Assembly (NCBI GenBank): GCA_947178125.1
Contig: CAMWXB010000002.1
Coordinates: 1-64,000, forward strand
DNA: 64,000 nt
DNA from: an uncultured Lachnospiraceae bacterium
Lineage (GTDB): Bacteria > Bacillota > Clostridia > Lachnospirales > Lachnospiraceae
Direction of reading: 5' to 3'
The position numbers and the translations under genes are program-made. Below the pieces are notes generated by a model that was given only the letters and a program-made list of their open reading frames with translations, made no database searches and had not been told where the DNA came from. This document shows, in pieces, positions 19,261 to 27,905 of the stretch (positions are counted from its first letter, which is position 1; each line of letters starts with the position of its first letter).

Positions 19261-19725
19261 TTATAAATTTCTTATCTTAAAATCCCGCTCATGCTCTCTG
19301 CGCTGGTCTTTCTTCGCGATATCCTGGCGCTTGTCATAGAGTTTCTTACCTCTGGCAAGCCCAATCTCCAATTTGGCCCGGCCATCCTTGAAATAGACCT
19401 GCAGCGGAACGATGGTGTAGCCCTGTTCGGATATTTTGCCGTTCAACTTACGGATTTCTTCTTTGTGCATCAAAAGTTTCTTTGGCCGCAGCGGGTCTTT
19501 GTTAAAAATATTTCCCTTTTCATAGGGGCTGATATTCATGCCATAAACAAAAGCCTCCCCGTTCTCGATACGGATAAAGCCTTCCTTAATGCTGCATTTG
19601 CCGAGCCTTAACGATTTTACCTCCGTACCGTGCAGCGAAAGCCCTGTCTCATACTTTTCCTCTATAAAAAAATCATGATACGCCTTCTTATTATTGGCTA
19701 CTAACTTCATTGCTTCCTTTGCCAT
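19261..19725 (-). CDS. smpB: tmRNA-binding protein SmpB
   Basis: A 154-residue protein that carries tmRNA to stalled ribosomes. It has the OB-fold signature YETGLSLHGTEVKSLR and NISPYEKGN, and the basic C-terminal tail ending KKDQRREHERDFKIRNL, which enters the mRNA channel. GGAGG precedes ATG 19725. It stands 108 bases ahead of ssrA; a TATAAT box lies in that gap and may serve ssrA. Confidence 0.97.
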   Translation of the reverse strand: MAKEAMKLVANNKKAYHDFFIEEKYETGLSLHGTEVKSLRLGKCSIKEGFIRIENGEAFVYGMNISPYEKGNIFNKDPLRPKKLLMHKEEIRKLNGKISEQGYTIVPLQVYFKDGRAKLEIGLARGKKLYDKRQDIAKKDQRREHERDFKIRNL

Positions 19726-19788
19726 TTAAAACCTCCGTTCTTTCTCTGCATCATGCCGGCTTTGTGCCGCAAAACCCGCAGACGCCCA

Positions 19789-21927
19789 TTACGTCTCATC
19801 TTCCTCAAACGGAATGGAAAAATCGATGCTCCGCGTCATGCGCTCCACACCGTCAACGCAGACTTTCAAAGACTCGCCCAGCCGGTATTTCATGCCGGTA
19901 TCCTGTCCCACCATCTCGTAAGTGCTTTCATCATAATAAAAATAGTCTCCGGGCAGCTTCGACACATGAATCATGCCTTCCACCGTATTCGGCAGTTCCA
20001 CATAAACGCCCCAGCTCGTAATGCCGGAAATGACACCCTCGAAAATCTCGCCGATATGGCCTTCCATATATTCGGCCTTTTTCAGCTTATCCGTCTCCCG
20101 CTCCGCCTCTTCGGCACGGCGCTCCATCTTGGAAGAACGTTCCGCCACCGCCGGCAGTTTTTCCTGATAATGCTCCAGTCTTTTGTCAGACAGACGGCCC
20201 CGCAGCTGCTCCTTGATGATGCGGTGAATCTGTAAGTCAGGATAACGCCTGATCGGGGAAGTAAAATGGCAGTAATACTGGCAGGCAAGGCCGAAATGCC
20301 CGCTGCACTCCACCGTATATTTCGCCTGCTTCATGCTCCGCAGCGTCAGCCTGCTGATCAGCATCTCTTCCGGCGTCCCCTCCATCTTATCGAGCAGTTT
20401 CTGGATTTCCTTCGGATGTATCTCTTCCCTTGATGTCTTGATATAATAGCCGAAATTATGCAGGAATGTCGATAACTTCATGATCTTTTCCGGGTCCGGG
20501 TTATCGTGGGTACGATAGACAAAGGGAATCTCCAGCCAGAAAAAATGCTGTGCCACCGTCTCATTGGCGATCAGCATGAAATCCTCAATGATCTTCGTTG
20601 CCACATTCCGCTCATAGGGCCGGATATCCACCGGATGTCCTTCCGAATCCAGCAGAATCTTCGTTTCCGGAAAATCAAAGTCAATGGAACCTCGCTTATG
20701 CCTTTTCTCCCGTAAAAGCGCCGCCAGTTCCGCCATCTGTTCGAACATGGGGACAAGTGCCTCATATTCCCTGCACTCCTGTTCATCGTGGTCTTCCAGA
20801 ATCTTTTTGACGCTCGTATAGGACATCCGCCTGTCCACGCGGATGACGCTCTCGACAATCTGATAATCCGTCACATTGCCTCTGCTGTCTATCGTCATCA
20901 GACAGCTGAGCGCCAGCCTGTCCACGCCCTGATTCAAGGAGCAGATACCGTTCGACAGCTTATGCGGCAGCATGGGAATGACCCTGTCCACGAGATAAAC
21001 GCTCGTTCCCCGCTCCAATGCCTCCCAGTCCAGCGCGGAATTTTCCTGTACATAGTTGGATACGTCCGCGATATGGACGCCGAGATGATACAATTCTCCC
21101 TCTTTGGACAGGCTGACCGCATCATCAAGGTCTTTGGCATCCTCGCCGTCTATCGTCACCATCTGCACATCCCGCAGGTCCGTGCGTCCTGCTCTGTCCG
21201 CATCCGAAACCGTATCGGGAATCCGCTCCGCCTGATTCATGACCTTTTCACCAAAAGCTTCCGGCAGGTCATAGCCCCGGATGATCGACAGGATATCGAC
21301 GCCCGGGTCGTTGATATGGCCGAGGATTTCCACGATCTTCCCTTCCGGATTATGCCGTTCATCCCCGTAGCTTGTCAGCTCCACTACTACTTTATGCCCG
21401 TCAACCGCGCCTTTAGAACGCTCTTTCGGCACAAAAATATCAGTGCCGATCTTACCGTTATCTGGAATCACAAAACCAAAAGATGCCGACTGCTCGTAGG
21501 TTCCTACAATCTGGCGTGCGCCGTGCTCCAATACCTTGCGGACTACCGCCTCCTGCCTTTTGCCCCGTTTGCCCGGCAGCAGCTCCACCTGCACCCTGTC
21601 CAGATGAAAAGCATTGTTGACCATCGTTTCCGGAACATACAGATCTTCTTCCCGGCCTTCTATCTCCACAAAACCAAATCCTTTGGCATTACTGATAAAA
21701 GTGCCTGTCAAAAGCCGCTCATCCGGCTTGATATATTTGCCTTTCGCCGTGACCTGTACTTTTCCTTCCCGCAAAAGCGCGTCCAGCACTTTTCGAAATT
21801 CTTCCCTGTCCTCTTTTGCGACCTGCATGAATGCCGCAAGTTCTTTTTCCTTTAACGGCACATACATCTCGTCTTCCAGAAGCTCACAGATCAACTTTTT
21901 TCTTTTCTCAAATAATTCCTGACTCAT
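19789..21927 (-). CDS. rnr: Ribonuclease R
   Basis: A 712-residue RNB-family 3'-5' exoribonuclease that also works with tmRNA-SmpB to degrade faulty mRNA. It has an N-terminal helix-turn-helix, two cold-shock domains (about 60-220) and the RNB centre with DGEDAKDLDDAV (metal-binding Asp). A C-terminal S1 domain (VFEGVISGITSWGVYVELPN) follows. The usual Lys-rich tail is short. Gene order secG-rnr-smpB-ssrA is classical. Confidence 0.96.
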   Translation of the reverse strand: MSQELFEKRKKLICELLEDEMYVPLKEKELAAFMQVAKEDREEFRKVLDALLREGKVQVTAKGKYIKPDERLLTGTFISNAKGFGFVEIEGREEDLYVPETMVNNAFHLDRVQVELLPGKRGKRQEAVVRKVLEHGARQIVGTYEQSASFGFVIPDNGKIGTDIFVPKERSKGAVDGHKVVVELTSYGDERHNPEGKIVEILGHINDPGVDILSIIRGYDLPEAFGEKVMNQAERIPDTVSDADRAGRTDLRDVQMVTIDGEDAKDLDDAVSLSKEGELYHLGVHIADVSNYVQENSALDWEALERGTSVYLVDRVIPMLPHKLSNGICSLNQGVDRLALSCLMTIDSRGNVTDYQIVESVIRVDRRMSYTSVKKILEDHDEQECREYEALVPMFEQMAELAALLREKRHKRGSIDFDFPETKILLDSEGHPVDIRPYERNVATKIIEDFMLIANETVAQHFFWLEIPFVYRTHDNPDPEKIMKLSTFLHNFGYYIKTSREEIHPKEIQKLLDKMEGTPEEMLISRLTLRSMKQAKYTVECSGHFGLACQYYCHFTSPIRRYPDLQIHRIIKEQLRGRLSDKRLEHYQEKLPAVAERSSKMERRAEEAERETDKLKKAEYMEGHIGEIFEGVISGITSWGVYVELPNTVEGMIHVSKLPGDYFYYDESTYEMVGQDTGMKYRLGESLKVCVDGVERMTRSIDFSIPFEEDET

Positions 21928-22080
21928 TCTTCACCTGTTCTTTCCATATAATCGGGCAGGAAAGATTTCTTCCCCTGTCCCGCCGGCGTCTGCCAGCCTG
22001 TTTTTCTATTTCCCCTGGACGCACACGGCACGCATGCCGCTTTAGCGGCAAATTTCCTAACGCGGACCTGTGCATAATAT

Positions 22081-22110
22081 AAAAAAGCACTCTTTTGCAA
22101 GAGTGCTTTC
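22081..22110 (-). terminator. Terminator or attenuator between secG and rnr
   Basis: Arms AGCACTCTT and AAGAGTGCT flank a short loop, followed on the minus strand by six T. It lies 8 bases after the secG stop and before rnr, so it could end the secG message or let only part of transcription through to rnr. Confidence 0.8.
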
Positions 22111-22117
22111 ACATCGC

Positions 22118-22357
22118 CTAAAAGACATTGAGGTTCAGAATGACCGCTAACAGCATGAATCCTACGGCAAGGCCCGTTGTGATCTTGACGAGTTTCCCTT
22201 CCATGGAACGCCCTTTATTCTTTCCCCAATATGTTTCCGCTGCACCGCTGACAGCCCCGAGGCCCGCGGTCTTTCCCTCCTGCATCAGCACCAGTATAAC
22301 GAGTGCAATACAAATGATAATATATATAACAGTTAATGCAATCCTTAACGCTCCCAT
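22118..22357 (-). CDS. secG: Preprotein translocase subunit SecG
   Basis: A 79-residue protein with two membrane segments (about 5-25 and 56-76) joined by the loop EGKTAGLGAVSGAAETYWGK, typical of SecG. It stimulates SecYEG protein export. AAAGGAG lies before ATG 22357, and a TTGCAT-N17-TACACT promoter is just upstream. Confidence 0.93.
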   Translation of the reverse strand: MGALRIALTVIYIIICIALVILVLMQEGKTAGLGAVSGAAETYWGKNKGRSMEGKLVKITTGLAVGFMLLAVILNLNVF

Positions 22358-22394
22358 TCGAAATCTGCTCCTTTCCCTATATCAAGCAGAATTT

Positions 22395-22423
22395 AGTGTA
22401 ACACAGAAATGCGCAGGATGCAA
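22395..22423 (-). promoter_or_regulatory. Probable sigma-A promoter of secG
   Basis: On the minus strand TTGCAT (22418-22423) and TACACT (22395-22400) are 17 bases apart, about 40 bases ahead of the secG start. A tandem 13-bp duplication (TCTGTTTTAGCTG, twice at 22434-22459) lies upstream. Confidence 0.55.
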
Positions 22424-22496
22424 GGGGAATTTTTCTGTTTTAGCTGTCTGTTTTAGCTGCAACCGAGCGCTGCTCCCTCTAACAGCTTTCATAACC

Positions 22497-23330
22497 TCAA
22501 ACTCCATAATATCTCCGTATGGCTTCCGCCATATATCTTGTCGTTCCCGCACCGTATTGCTCGTCCTGCACTTCCGCAATTTTTCCATTCCGCAGGTATT
22601 CTTCTGCCAGATCCAGCAGATAATTCCTCGCATTGTCCATGTTCAGCATCCGCTTATACAAATCGGCCAGTTCCTCCACCATTTCCTGTTCCCTGTCATC
22701 CCCGCCGCATCCAATACGCGCGGCAAATTCCCGAAGAAGCGCATCAAATGCCTTCCGCAGTTCCTCCATATTTTGAATCGGTGTATATGCCTCAATGACC
22801 TTCTCTTTACTGCCATACCATTTTAGCAGAGATGCCTTATTGTTTTCTTCATTCAATCCCCGCTCCAGTCTTTCCTGATAAGCCTCAACGCTTCCGCCGC
22901 CGTATTCTTTCATAAACCGGTCAAACTCCTCTTCCGGTAATGCTTTTTTCATCTTTTCAATGATGATTGTAACGTCATTTTGGTTAAACTCACTAAAACT
23001 CATCGTATTGACTCCTTTCATCCTGTCGGTTATCAACTCAATAATGCTGTTCAGACGGTTACGTTTCTTTTCGAGCATGGACTTTTGTGCACGAAGAATC
23101 TGTTCTTTATCAAGAGACGGATTTTCCATGATTTTCTTAATATCGCTAAGCGGAATTTCCAGTTCCCTGAAAAACAGGATTTCCTGCAGCTTTTCCAATG
23201 CCCTGTCGTCGTACAGACGATAACCAGCCTCCGTCAGCCTAGCCGGTTTTAGCAGACCGATTTCATCATAATACCGCAATGTCCTGATACTCAGTCCGCT
23301 TATCGCAGATACTTCTTTTATCGTCTTCAT
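22497..23330 (-). CDS. MerR-family regulator with TipAS-like C-terminal domain
   Basis: A 277-residue regulator. The N-terminal winged helix (ISGLSIRTLRYYDEIGLL then GYRLYDD) is followed by a coiled coil and a C-terminal helical region of about 130 residues, including MKEYGGGSVEAYQERL and YGAGTTRYMAEAIRRYYGV. The latter resembles TipAS ligand-binding domains, which sense peptide antibiotics. The start at 23330 fits a GGAGG 10 bases upstream; an earlier ATG overlaps that site. Its targets are unknown. Confidence 0.88.
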   Translation of the reverse strand: MKTIKEVSAISGLSIRTLRYYDEIGLLKPARLTEAGYRLYDDRALEKLQEILFFRELEIPLSDIKKIMENPSLDKEQILRAQKSMLEKKRNRLNSIIELITDRMKGVNTMSFSEFNQNDVTIIIEKMKKALPEEEFDRFMKEYGGGSVEAYQERLERGLNEENNKASLLKWYGSKEKVIEAYTPIQNMEELRKAFDALLREFAARIGCGGDDREQEMVEELADLYKRMLNMDNARNYLLDLAEEYLRNGKIAEVQDEQYGAGTTRYMAEAIRRYYGV

Positions 23331-23410
23331 CCTGCCTTTTCCTCCTTCCGACTTCATCTTAAACCGTCACGCTGCGGGAGAGTCAATCCCTGAATATAAA
23401 TTTCTCATCA

Positions 23411-23446
23411 CACAAAAAGAGCACATAGACTGCTTTCTATGCGCTC
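23411..23446 (-). terminator. Terminator of the 56-residue membrane peptide gene
   Basis: Arms GAGCGCATAG and CTATGTGCTC (one mismatch) with a short loop are followed on the minus strand by TTTTTG. It lies about 37 bases past the stop at 23483, which supports that small gene being real. Confidence 0.75.
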
Positions 23447-23482
23447 CAAATTCTGCTTTGCCGCTTCTGTTTCGACATTTTC

Positions 23483-23653
23483 TCACTTTGCCATTTTCCT
23501 TCTTCCAATCATGAGCAGGCAGCTCAAAAACAATACGTCCACTGCTATTTGGGAAAATATCTCCGCACTCCTCCAGCCAAATACATAAGATAACCCCATC
23601 TGTACTGCGATGATTCCTGCCATTGCGCCGGCTGCCATTACTATTTTCTTCAT
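23483..23653 (-). CDS. Small membrane peptide, 56 residues
   Basis: An open frame from ATG 23653 to TGA 23483 begins MKKIVMAAGAMAGIIAVQMG and ends GRRKMAK. Two hydrophobic stretches (about 4-25 and 35-48) are flanked by Lys and Arg, so it should span the membrane twice. AAAGGGG lies 9 bases before the start and an intrinsic terminator follows. It is not a shadow of another gene. Function unknown; the nearest genes are a MerR regulator and a leucine-rich-repeat protein. Confidence 0.65.
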   Translation of the reverse strand: MKKIVMAAGAMAGIIAVQMGLSYVFGWRSAEIFSQIAVDVLFLSCLLMIGRRKMAK

Positions 23654-23750
23654 TTTGATATCCCCTTTTCTTTGTTTTTTATTTTCTGATATCAGGATAT
23701 CAAATAACAGCGGTCTGCTCCATCGATTTTCCTTACATTTTTGTGCCGTA

Positions 23751-23772
23751 TCTTACAATCCTGTAAGATAGC
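23751..23772. promoter_or_regulatory. Perfect 9-bp inverted repeat, possible operator
   Basis: TATCTTACA and TGTAAGATA are separated by ATCC. No T run follows on either strand, so a protein-binding site seems likelier than a terminator. It stands between the leucine-rich-repeat gene and the small membrane peptide gene, upstream of the latter. Confidence 0.45.
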
Positions 23773-23776
23773 ATTC

Positions 23777-24718
23777 TCACAATTCAAACGCCAGCGCCGC
23801 GAACGCATCTTCCATCTTCGGCTGCGTACTCCGCGCATTCATCAAAAACGCCTTCATCTCCGTATGGCGTTCTCCCATATCCTCTAACACGGCGCTGAAA
23901 TTTCCGTCATGAATACAGCCGTTATCCAATAAGAACTGATAATATGCCCGCTCGTCGCCGTATTCTTCCAGAACCACCTTCCATGTCTCTTCCGAACTTT
24001 CCCCTTTCGCATGGGCGCGCAGATAAGAAAGCAGTTCTTCCTTTGTATCCGGCGCAAGGCCGATATCGTTCATGAGCCGCAGCATCGCGAGACGGACTTT
24101 GAACCGCCGCCGCTGTTCAATATAATAGTCCAGATTATTCTCTTTGCTGCCGTAATCTTCCTCCCCGCACAGAAGCATTTTGGAAAAACCCTCTTCATCC
24201 GCCTGTGCCATCAGCGACTGCATCCGCGCATCCCACTGTTCCAGCCAGCTTTGGCTCCCCGCCGCGAGCGGTTCAAATAAATAAAAAGCATCCAGACTGC
24301 CCATCACCGCCGCGAGCAGACGGGAAATTTCCGCTTCCGGACCGGTGATATCGTCCGGGGACACGGAAAGAATATCCTCTCCGTTTATCGTCAGAATCTG
24401 CTGCAGCCGAAAACAGTCTTTCAAAATACCCTGTCCGACAACCAGCGTCTTTCGTGGCAAAATAAGCGCCCGCAGCGCACTACAGCAGGCAAAGGCCCAG
24501 TCCTGTATTTCTGTAACGCTTTCCGGCAGATTCATCTGCTGTAGTTCTTTTGCTCCAAGAAAAGTCTTTTTTCCGATGACCGTTACCGGCTTTTCCTCTA
24601 TCCGTTCCGGTATTGCCAGCGTGATATCCCGTCCCCGGTATCCGGTCAGGATAATGCTGTCTTCCCGTATTTCATATTGCAAAATACCATGTGCCGTTTC
24701 CATTTCCCCTGTCTGCAT
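23777..24718 (-). CDS. Leucine-rich-repeat (BspA-type) protein
   Basis: A 313-residue cytosolic protein with no signal peptide. Residues about 15-110 hold BspA-like repeats (IPERIEEKPVTVIGKKTF, then NLPESVTEIQDWAFACC). The rest is a mostly helical acidic region with no recognised domain. Two start codons are possible, ATG 24730 and ATG 24718; the second is preferred because the GGGAAAGG site would sit too close to the first. It shares direction with the AAA/VWA pair upstream and may belong with it. Function unknown. Confidence 0.75.
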   Translation of the reverse strand: MQTGEMETAHGILQYEIREDSIILTGYRGRDITLAIPERIEEKPVTVIGKKTFLGAKELQQMNLPESVTEIQDWAFACCSALRALILPRKTLVVGQGILKDCFRLQQILTINGEDILSVSPDDITGPEAEISRLLAAVMGSLDAFYLFEPLAAGSQSWLEQWDARMQSLMAQADEEGFSKMLLCGEEDYGSKENNLDYYIEQRRRFKVRLAMLRLMNDIGLAPDTKEELLSYLRAHAKGESSEETWKVVLEEYGDERAYYQFLLDNGCIHDGNFSAVLEDMGERHTEMKAFLMNARSTQPKMEDAFAALAFEL

Positions 24719-24790
24719 TATGATAACCATGCCTTTCCCACAACCTGCGATATTTGCGCCGACGCTGAAAGCGTCCCATTCCCGCCTGCA
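24719..24790 (-). repeat. Leader repeat copy 2
   Basis: Minus strand: GACGCT-ttc-AGCGTC hairpin, then GGCGCAAATATCGCAGG, TTGTGGGAAAGGCATGGTTA and the start codon. The last 35 bases match copy 1 (9541-9690) nearly exactly, and copies 3 and 4 closely. Confidence 0.6.
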
Positions 24791-24819
24791 AAATAGATTC
24801 CTGCTGCCCTGTGCATCCC

Positions 24820-26409
24820 CTACAGAACGAGGTCGATCTGCTGCATCAGCATATCGCTTCGCTCGGATACCATCATTTCCTCATGATGCCGCTTATAATC
24901 CTCACTGCCATACATACTGATAAATTTCGCGCAATCCTGGTTGACCGTACATTCTGTTAACAGAATCAGCATTTCATTGCCCGCTCCAAACGTATCTTCC
25001 ACAAAAGCGAACAGATAATGCAGCTTCTGTCCGACCTCGCCCGTTTCCTGTCTGTAACCGGCTACCTCATGATCGTAACGGTCTTTTAAAAGTTGTACCG
25101 CCTCATCTTTATCCTGCACGTCACGCAGACGAAATTCCTTCTCGCAGTCCTGTAAAAAGCGGATGACCTTCCGCTGTTTCCGTTTCTCCCGTTCGGATAA
25201 GGAACCGGCCTTCTGCAAAGCCTCCATTCCTTTCTGCCTGCCTTCTATCTGCTTTTCGAGCAAAATACGCATCTTGCCGGACACAGACACCGTATCCTGT
25301 ATATGCTTATCCTGCCCGTCTATAGCATTGCCCTCCATACGGGTGTCTTCCGCCCTGTCATTCTCCTGCGCGGCATTCCTGAGCGCCTTCATATGCACCA
25401 GCAGATTGTTCAAATAGTCGAGTTTCTCCATATTCTCCCGGATATCGTGCTGTACCCGCTCGGTCAGCATCCCCATCAGGGAAAGACGCTCATCGAAATC
25501 GGCCTTTCTTGCTTTTTCTCCGGCGCTTGCAGGATTTTTCCCCGCAAGAATCTCTTCTACATGATAATCTTTTTTATACTTCTGATACAGGTCATAATAA
25601 GCGGTAAATTCTTTGACCACGCGGGGATTCCGCAGATATTGCTCCACCAGCGTTTCTTCCACCTTCATGCCTTCCTCTTCATAGAGCAGTATCATCTCGG
25701 ACAAATCTTCCCAGCCTCTTGCCGTAATGTAATTTTTGCCCCGCACGGTCGTCTCGACCAGATAGAAATCCTCTTTTTTCAAATCCAGATAATTCAGAAT
25801 GGCGGTATGCAGGTTCCGGTTTCTGGCATACTCTTTCCAGACGCCGTAATCCGCTTCCACCTCCAGAATCTTCATCCTGTCCAGCGTGACCACGTCGAAC
25901 TCCCGCACCGATTTATTATATTCCGGCGGATTTCCCGCGGTAACGATGACCCAGCCTTCCGGCACCTTATGACGGCCGAATACCTTATACTGGAGAAATT
26001 GCAACATGGACGGCGCCAGTGTTTCCGACACGCAGTTGATCTCGTCCAGAAAAAGAATCCCCTCTTTGATACCGCTGTCCTTCATCACATCATAGACCGA
26101 AGCGATGATCTCGCTCATCGTGTACTCGGAAACATCATAAGAAAGCCCGTCGTATTCCTTATGCGCGATAAAAGGAAGCCCTAACGCCGACTGTCTCGTA
26201 TGATGCGTCATGGAATAGGATACGAGCGCAATGCCGAGTTCCTGCGCAATCTGTTCCATAACGGCCGTTTTGCCGATTCCCGGCGCGCCCAGCAGAAAGA
26301 TCGGCCGCTGTCTGACCACCGGAATCCGGTACTCTCCTTCCTCGTCTTTCTTCAAATACAATTTAACGGAATCCTTAATATATTCCTTCGCCTGTTTAAT
26401 GTTCAGCAT
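24820..26409 (-). CDS. MoxR-type AAA+ ATPase
   Basis: A 529-residue ATPase. Walker A GAPGIGKTAVMEQ lies at about 40-52 and Walker B GILFLDEINC at about 117-126, with a following sensor-type TAGNPPEYN. The C-terminal 200 residues are helical and charged. MoxR proteins act as chaperones with a von Willebrand factor A partner, and such a protein is encoded immediately upstream. GGGAGAAG precedes ATG 26409. The client of this pair is unknown. Confidence 0.9.
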   Translation of the reverse strand: MLNIKQAKEYIKDSVKLYLKKDEEGEYRIPVVRQRPIFLLGAPGIGKTAVMEQIAQELGIALVSYSMTHHTRQSALGLPFIAHKEYDGLSYDVSEYTMSEIIASVYDVMKDSGIKEGILFLDEINCVSETLAPSMLQFLQYKVFGRHKVPEGWVIVTAGNPPEYNKSVREFDVVTLDRMKILEVEADYGVWKEYARNRNLHTAILNYLDLKKEDFYLVETTVRGKNYITARGWEDLSEMILLYEEEGMKVEETLVEQYLRNPRVVKEFTAYYDLYQKYKKDYHVEEILAGKNPASAGEKARKADFDERLSLMGMLTERVQHDIRENMEKLDYLNNLLVHMKALRNAAQENDRAEDTRMEGNAIDGQDKHIQDTVSVSGKMRILLEKQIEGRQKGMEALQKAGSLSEREKRKQRKVIRFLQDCEKEFRLRDVQDKDEAVQLLKDRYDHEVAGYRQETGEVGQKLHYLFAFVEDTFGAGNEMLILLTECTVNQDCAKFISMYGSEDYKRHHEEMMVSERSDMLMQQIDLVL

Positions 26410-26435
26410 TTCACTTCTCCCTTCAATCTCCTCAC

Positions 26436-26491
26436 GGAAAGAATGCCCTTGATGAGCATTCTTTCGATTGAAAAAGACTCAGTCTTTTTCA
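26436..26491 (-). repeat. Two hairpins, one centred on a stop codon
   Basis: On the minus strand GATTGAAAAAGAC-tga-GTCTTTTTCAATC is a perfect 13-bp inverted repeat. Its 3-base loop is the stop codon of the VWA gene and its left arm encodes the last residues, IEKD. Directly after it comes GAAAGAATGC...GCATTCTTTC (10 bp). A similar GAAAGAATG hairpin is at 53029-53062. There is no T run after either. Confidence 0.6.
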
Positions 26492-27750
26492 ATCTCGTCC
26501 AGTACGACCTTGATCGCCCAGGGCGGCACCGCCGGCGCCTCCCCATCCTCCCGCAGAAAAACAAATGCGGTATCGTAATCCGGCATCCGCTCAGGGTAAA
26601 TACCATAACCATCCGTAAAATAAAGCAGTCCTTTCAAATCCGCAAATTCACCTGCCTGCTGCAGCGCTTCCACATATTGAAAGACCGGCCGGAAATCCGT
26701 AGAGCCGAAGCCACGCAGCTTCCCGCTCTGCATAAATGCGTCAAATTCCTCTTTGCAGGTTATTTTCGTATCGCTCTGCACCTCATTATCGCATTGTATG
26801 ATGTGCACATTGATCTTCTGAAAAAAATTCTCTTTCTGCTGCATGATCTGATACGTCTTATTCAGAAAAGCCTGTACCACTTCCCCGCGGCATGAGGCCG
26901 AAGTATCGACCGCTATCACAAAATCCCTGATCTTATTGGCATCTTTATACTCTAACGGCTCGACGAGCGGCATATTTCCATAACGTGACAGCCCATAGGT
27001 GTAATAGATATAATCAAATTCATCGTCATTGACCTGTATCGTCTCGCCCATCGTCATGAAACGCCGCAGGAAATCGCTGTAATCGTATTTTTCCCTCGTG
27101 GCCTCTTTCAGATTCTCTTCCATGCTCTGCGCATTGTTCTTATCTTTGGAAAAAGACTTTAAATCCGCCTTTACCCGTTCGCTGACTTTGCGCCACTCTT
27201 CCTGCGACAACACCAGTTCTTCTCTTCTGTCCCAGTACAGGTGTTCGTCATAATGGCACAGTTCCCGCCATTCTTTCAGCGCTTTGTTTGACGGCGGCTC
27301 AATCCGGAAATGTCTGTAAAGTTTTTCCGCCGTCAGCCCGCCGGCCTGCTTTCTCAGAATATCAAGCCGCCCCCGCAGAACGGCATCTGACTGCATCGCG
27401 GCAAGATGCAGATTGATTTCCAGAATCGTATTCTCCACCGCAATGTCGGTCGCCAGATCCCACAATTCCCGTTCCAGCTTGTCGGTCTGAAAACTATGAT
27501 AAAAAATACAATGCAAAAGCACATGCAGATAGAGTCTGACCATAAAATGCGGCTCTTTCCGATAGCGGGCGAGCAAAACCGCCGGGTCATAAAAGAGCGT
27601 GCTCCCGTCATAAGCGAACGCGCCCATCTGTTCTCTTTCTTCCAGTTTCAGCCTTGCCAGCGCCACATCCAGAAAACGCATATTGATCAAAATACCGTCA
27701 TGCGCCAGCCGGATGACTTCACGGGCAAGCGATGATATCTGTTCCGTCAT
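26479..27750 (-). CDS. DUF2201-type protein with VWA domain, partner of the MoxR ATPase
   Basis: A 423-residue protein. The N-terminal part matches the putative-metallopeptidase region that precedes VWA domains (DUF2201-like), with HVLLHCIFYH at residues 76-85; the Glu expected in HExxH is Val here, so peptidase activity is doubtful. The C-terminal VWA domain has the metal motif DTSAS (282-286) and FTDGYG. The start at 27750 follows TGGAG with 6-base spacing. With the downstream AAA+ gene it should form a chaperone-like pair. Confidence 0.85.
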   Translation of the reverse strand: MTEQISSLAREVIRLAHDGILINMRFLDVALARLKLEEREQMGAFAYDGSTLFYDPAVLLARYRKEPHFMVRLYLHVLLHCIFYHSFQTDKLERELWDLATDIAVENTILEINLHLAAMQSDAVLRGRLDILRKQAGGLTAEKLYRHFRIEPPSNKALKEWRELCHYDEHLYWDRREELVLSQEEWRKVSERVKADLKSFSKDKNNAQSMEENLKEATREKYDYSDFLRRFMTMGETIQVNDDEFDYIYYTYGLSRYGNMPLVEPLEYKDANKIRDFVIAVDTSASCRGEVVQAFLNKTYQIMQQKENFFQKINVHIIQCDNEVQSDTKITCKEEFDAFMQSGKLRGFGSTDFRPVFQYVEALQQAGEFADLKGLLYFTDGYGIYPERMPDYDTAFVFLREDGEAPAVPPWAIKVVLDEIEKD

Positions 27751-27759
27751 GTTATTCTC

Positions 27760-27900
27760 CATTCCGGAGCGTTTACGCGACGGGGCGGCGCAAATCTCAA
27801 ATCTGCGTCTGCCGTCAGCAGAATTTGTGACGCTCCGACACAAATTCGCGGCTGAAAGAATCCTCTCTTCCAACCGCCATTGTTTCCATACTTCTTTCCG
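27760..27900. other. Structured-looking spacer
   Basis: No gene is seen. Arms CGGAGCGT and ACGCTCCG close a region of about 70 bases that contains further short pairings (AAATCTGC with GCAGAATTT). Its end, CAAATTCGCGGCTGAAAGAATC, resembles part of leader repeat copy 3 at 36822-36850. Confidence 0.35.
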
Positions 27901-27905
27901 CCCTT

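Noticed and set aside
20788-21855. A 355-residue plus-strand frame over rnr
   Set aside because: Antisense mirror of RNase R with no start signals.
21908-22112. Short minus-strand frames between secG and rnr
   Set aside because: They cross a terminator and carry no family signal or proper ribosome binding site.
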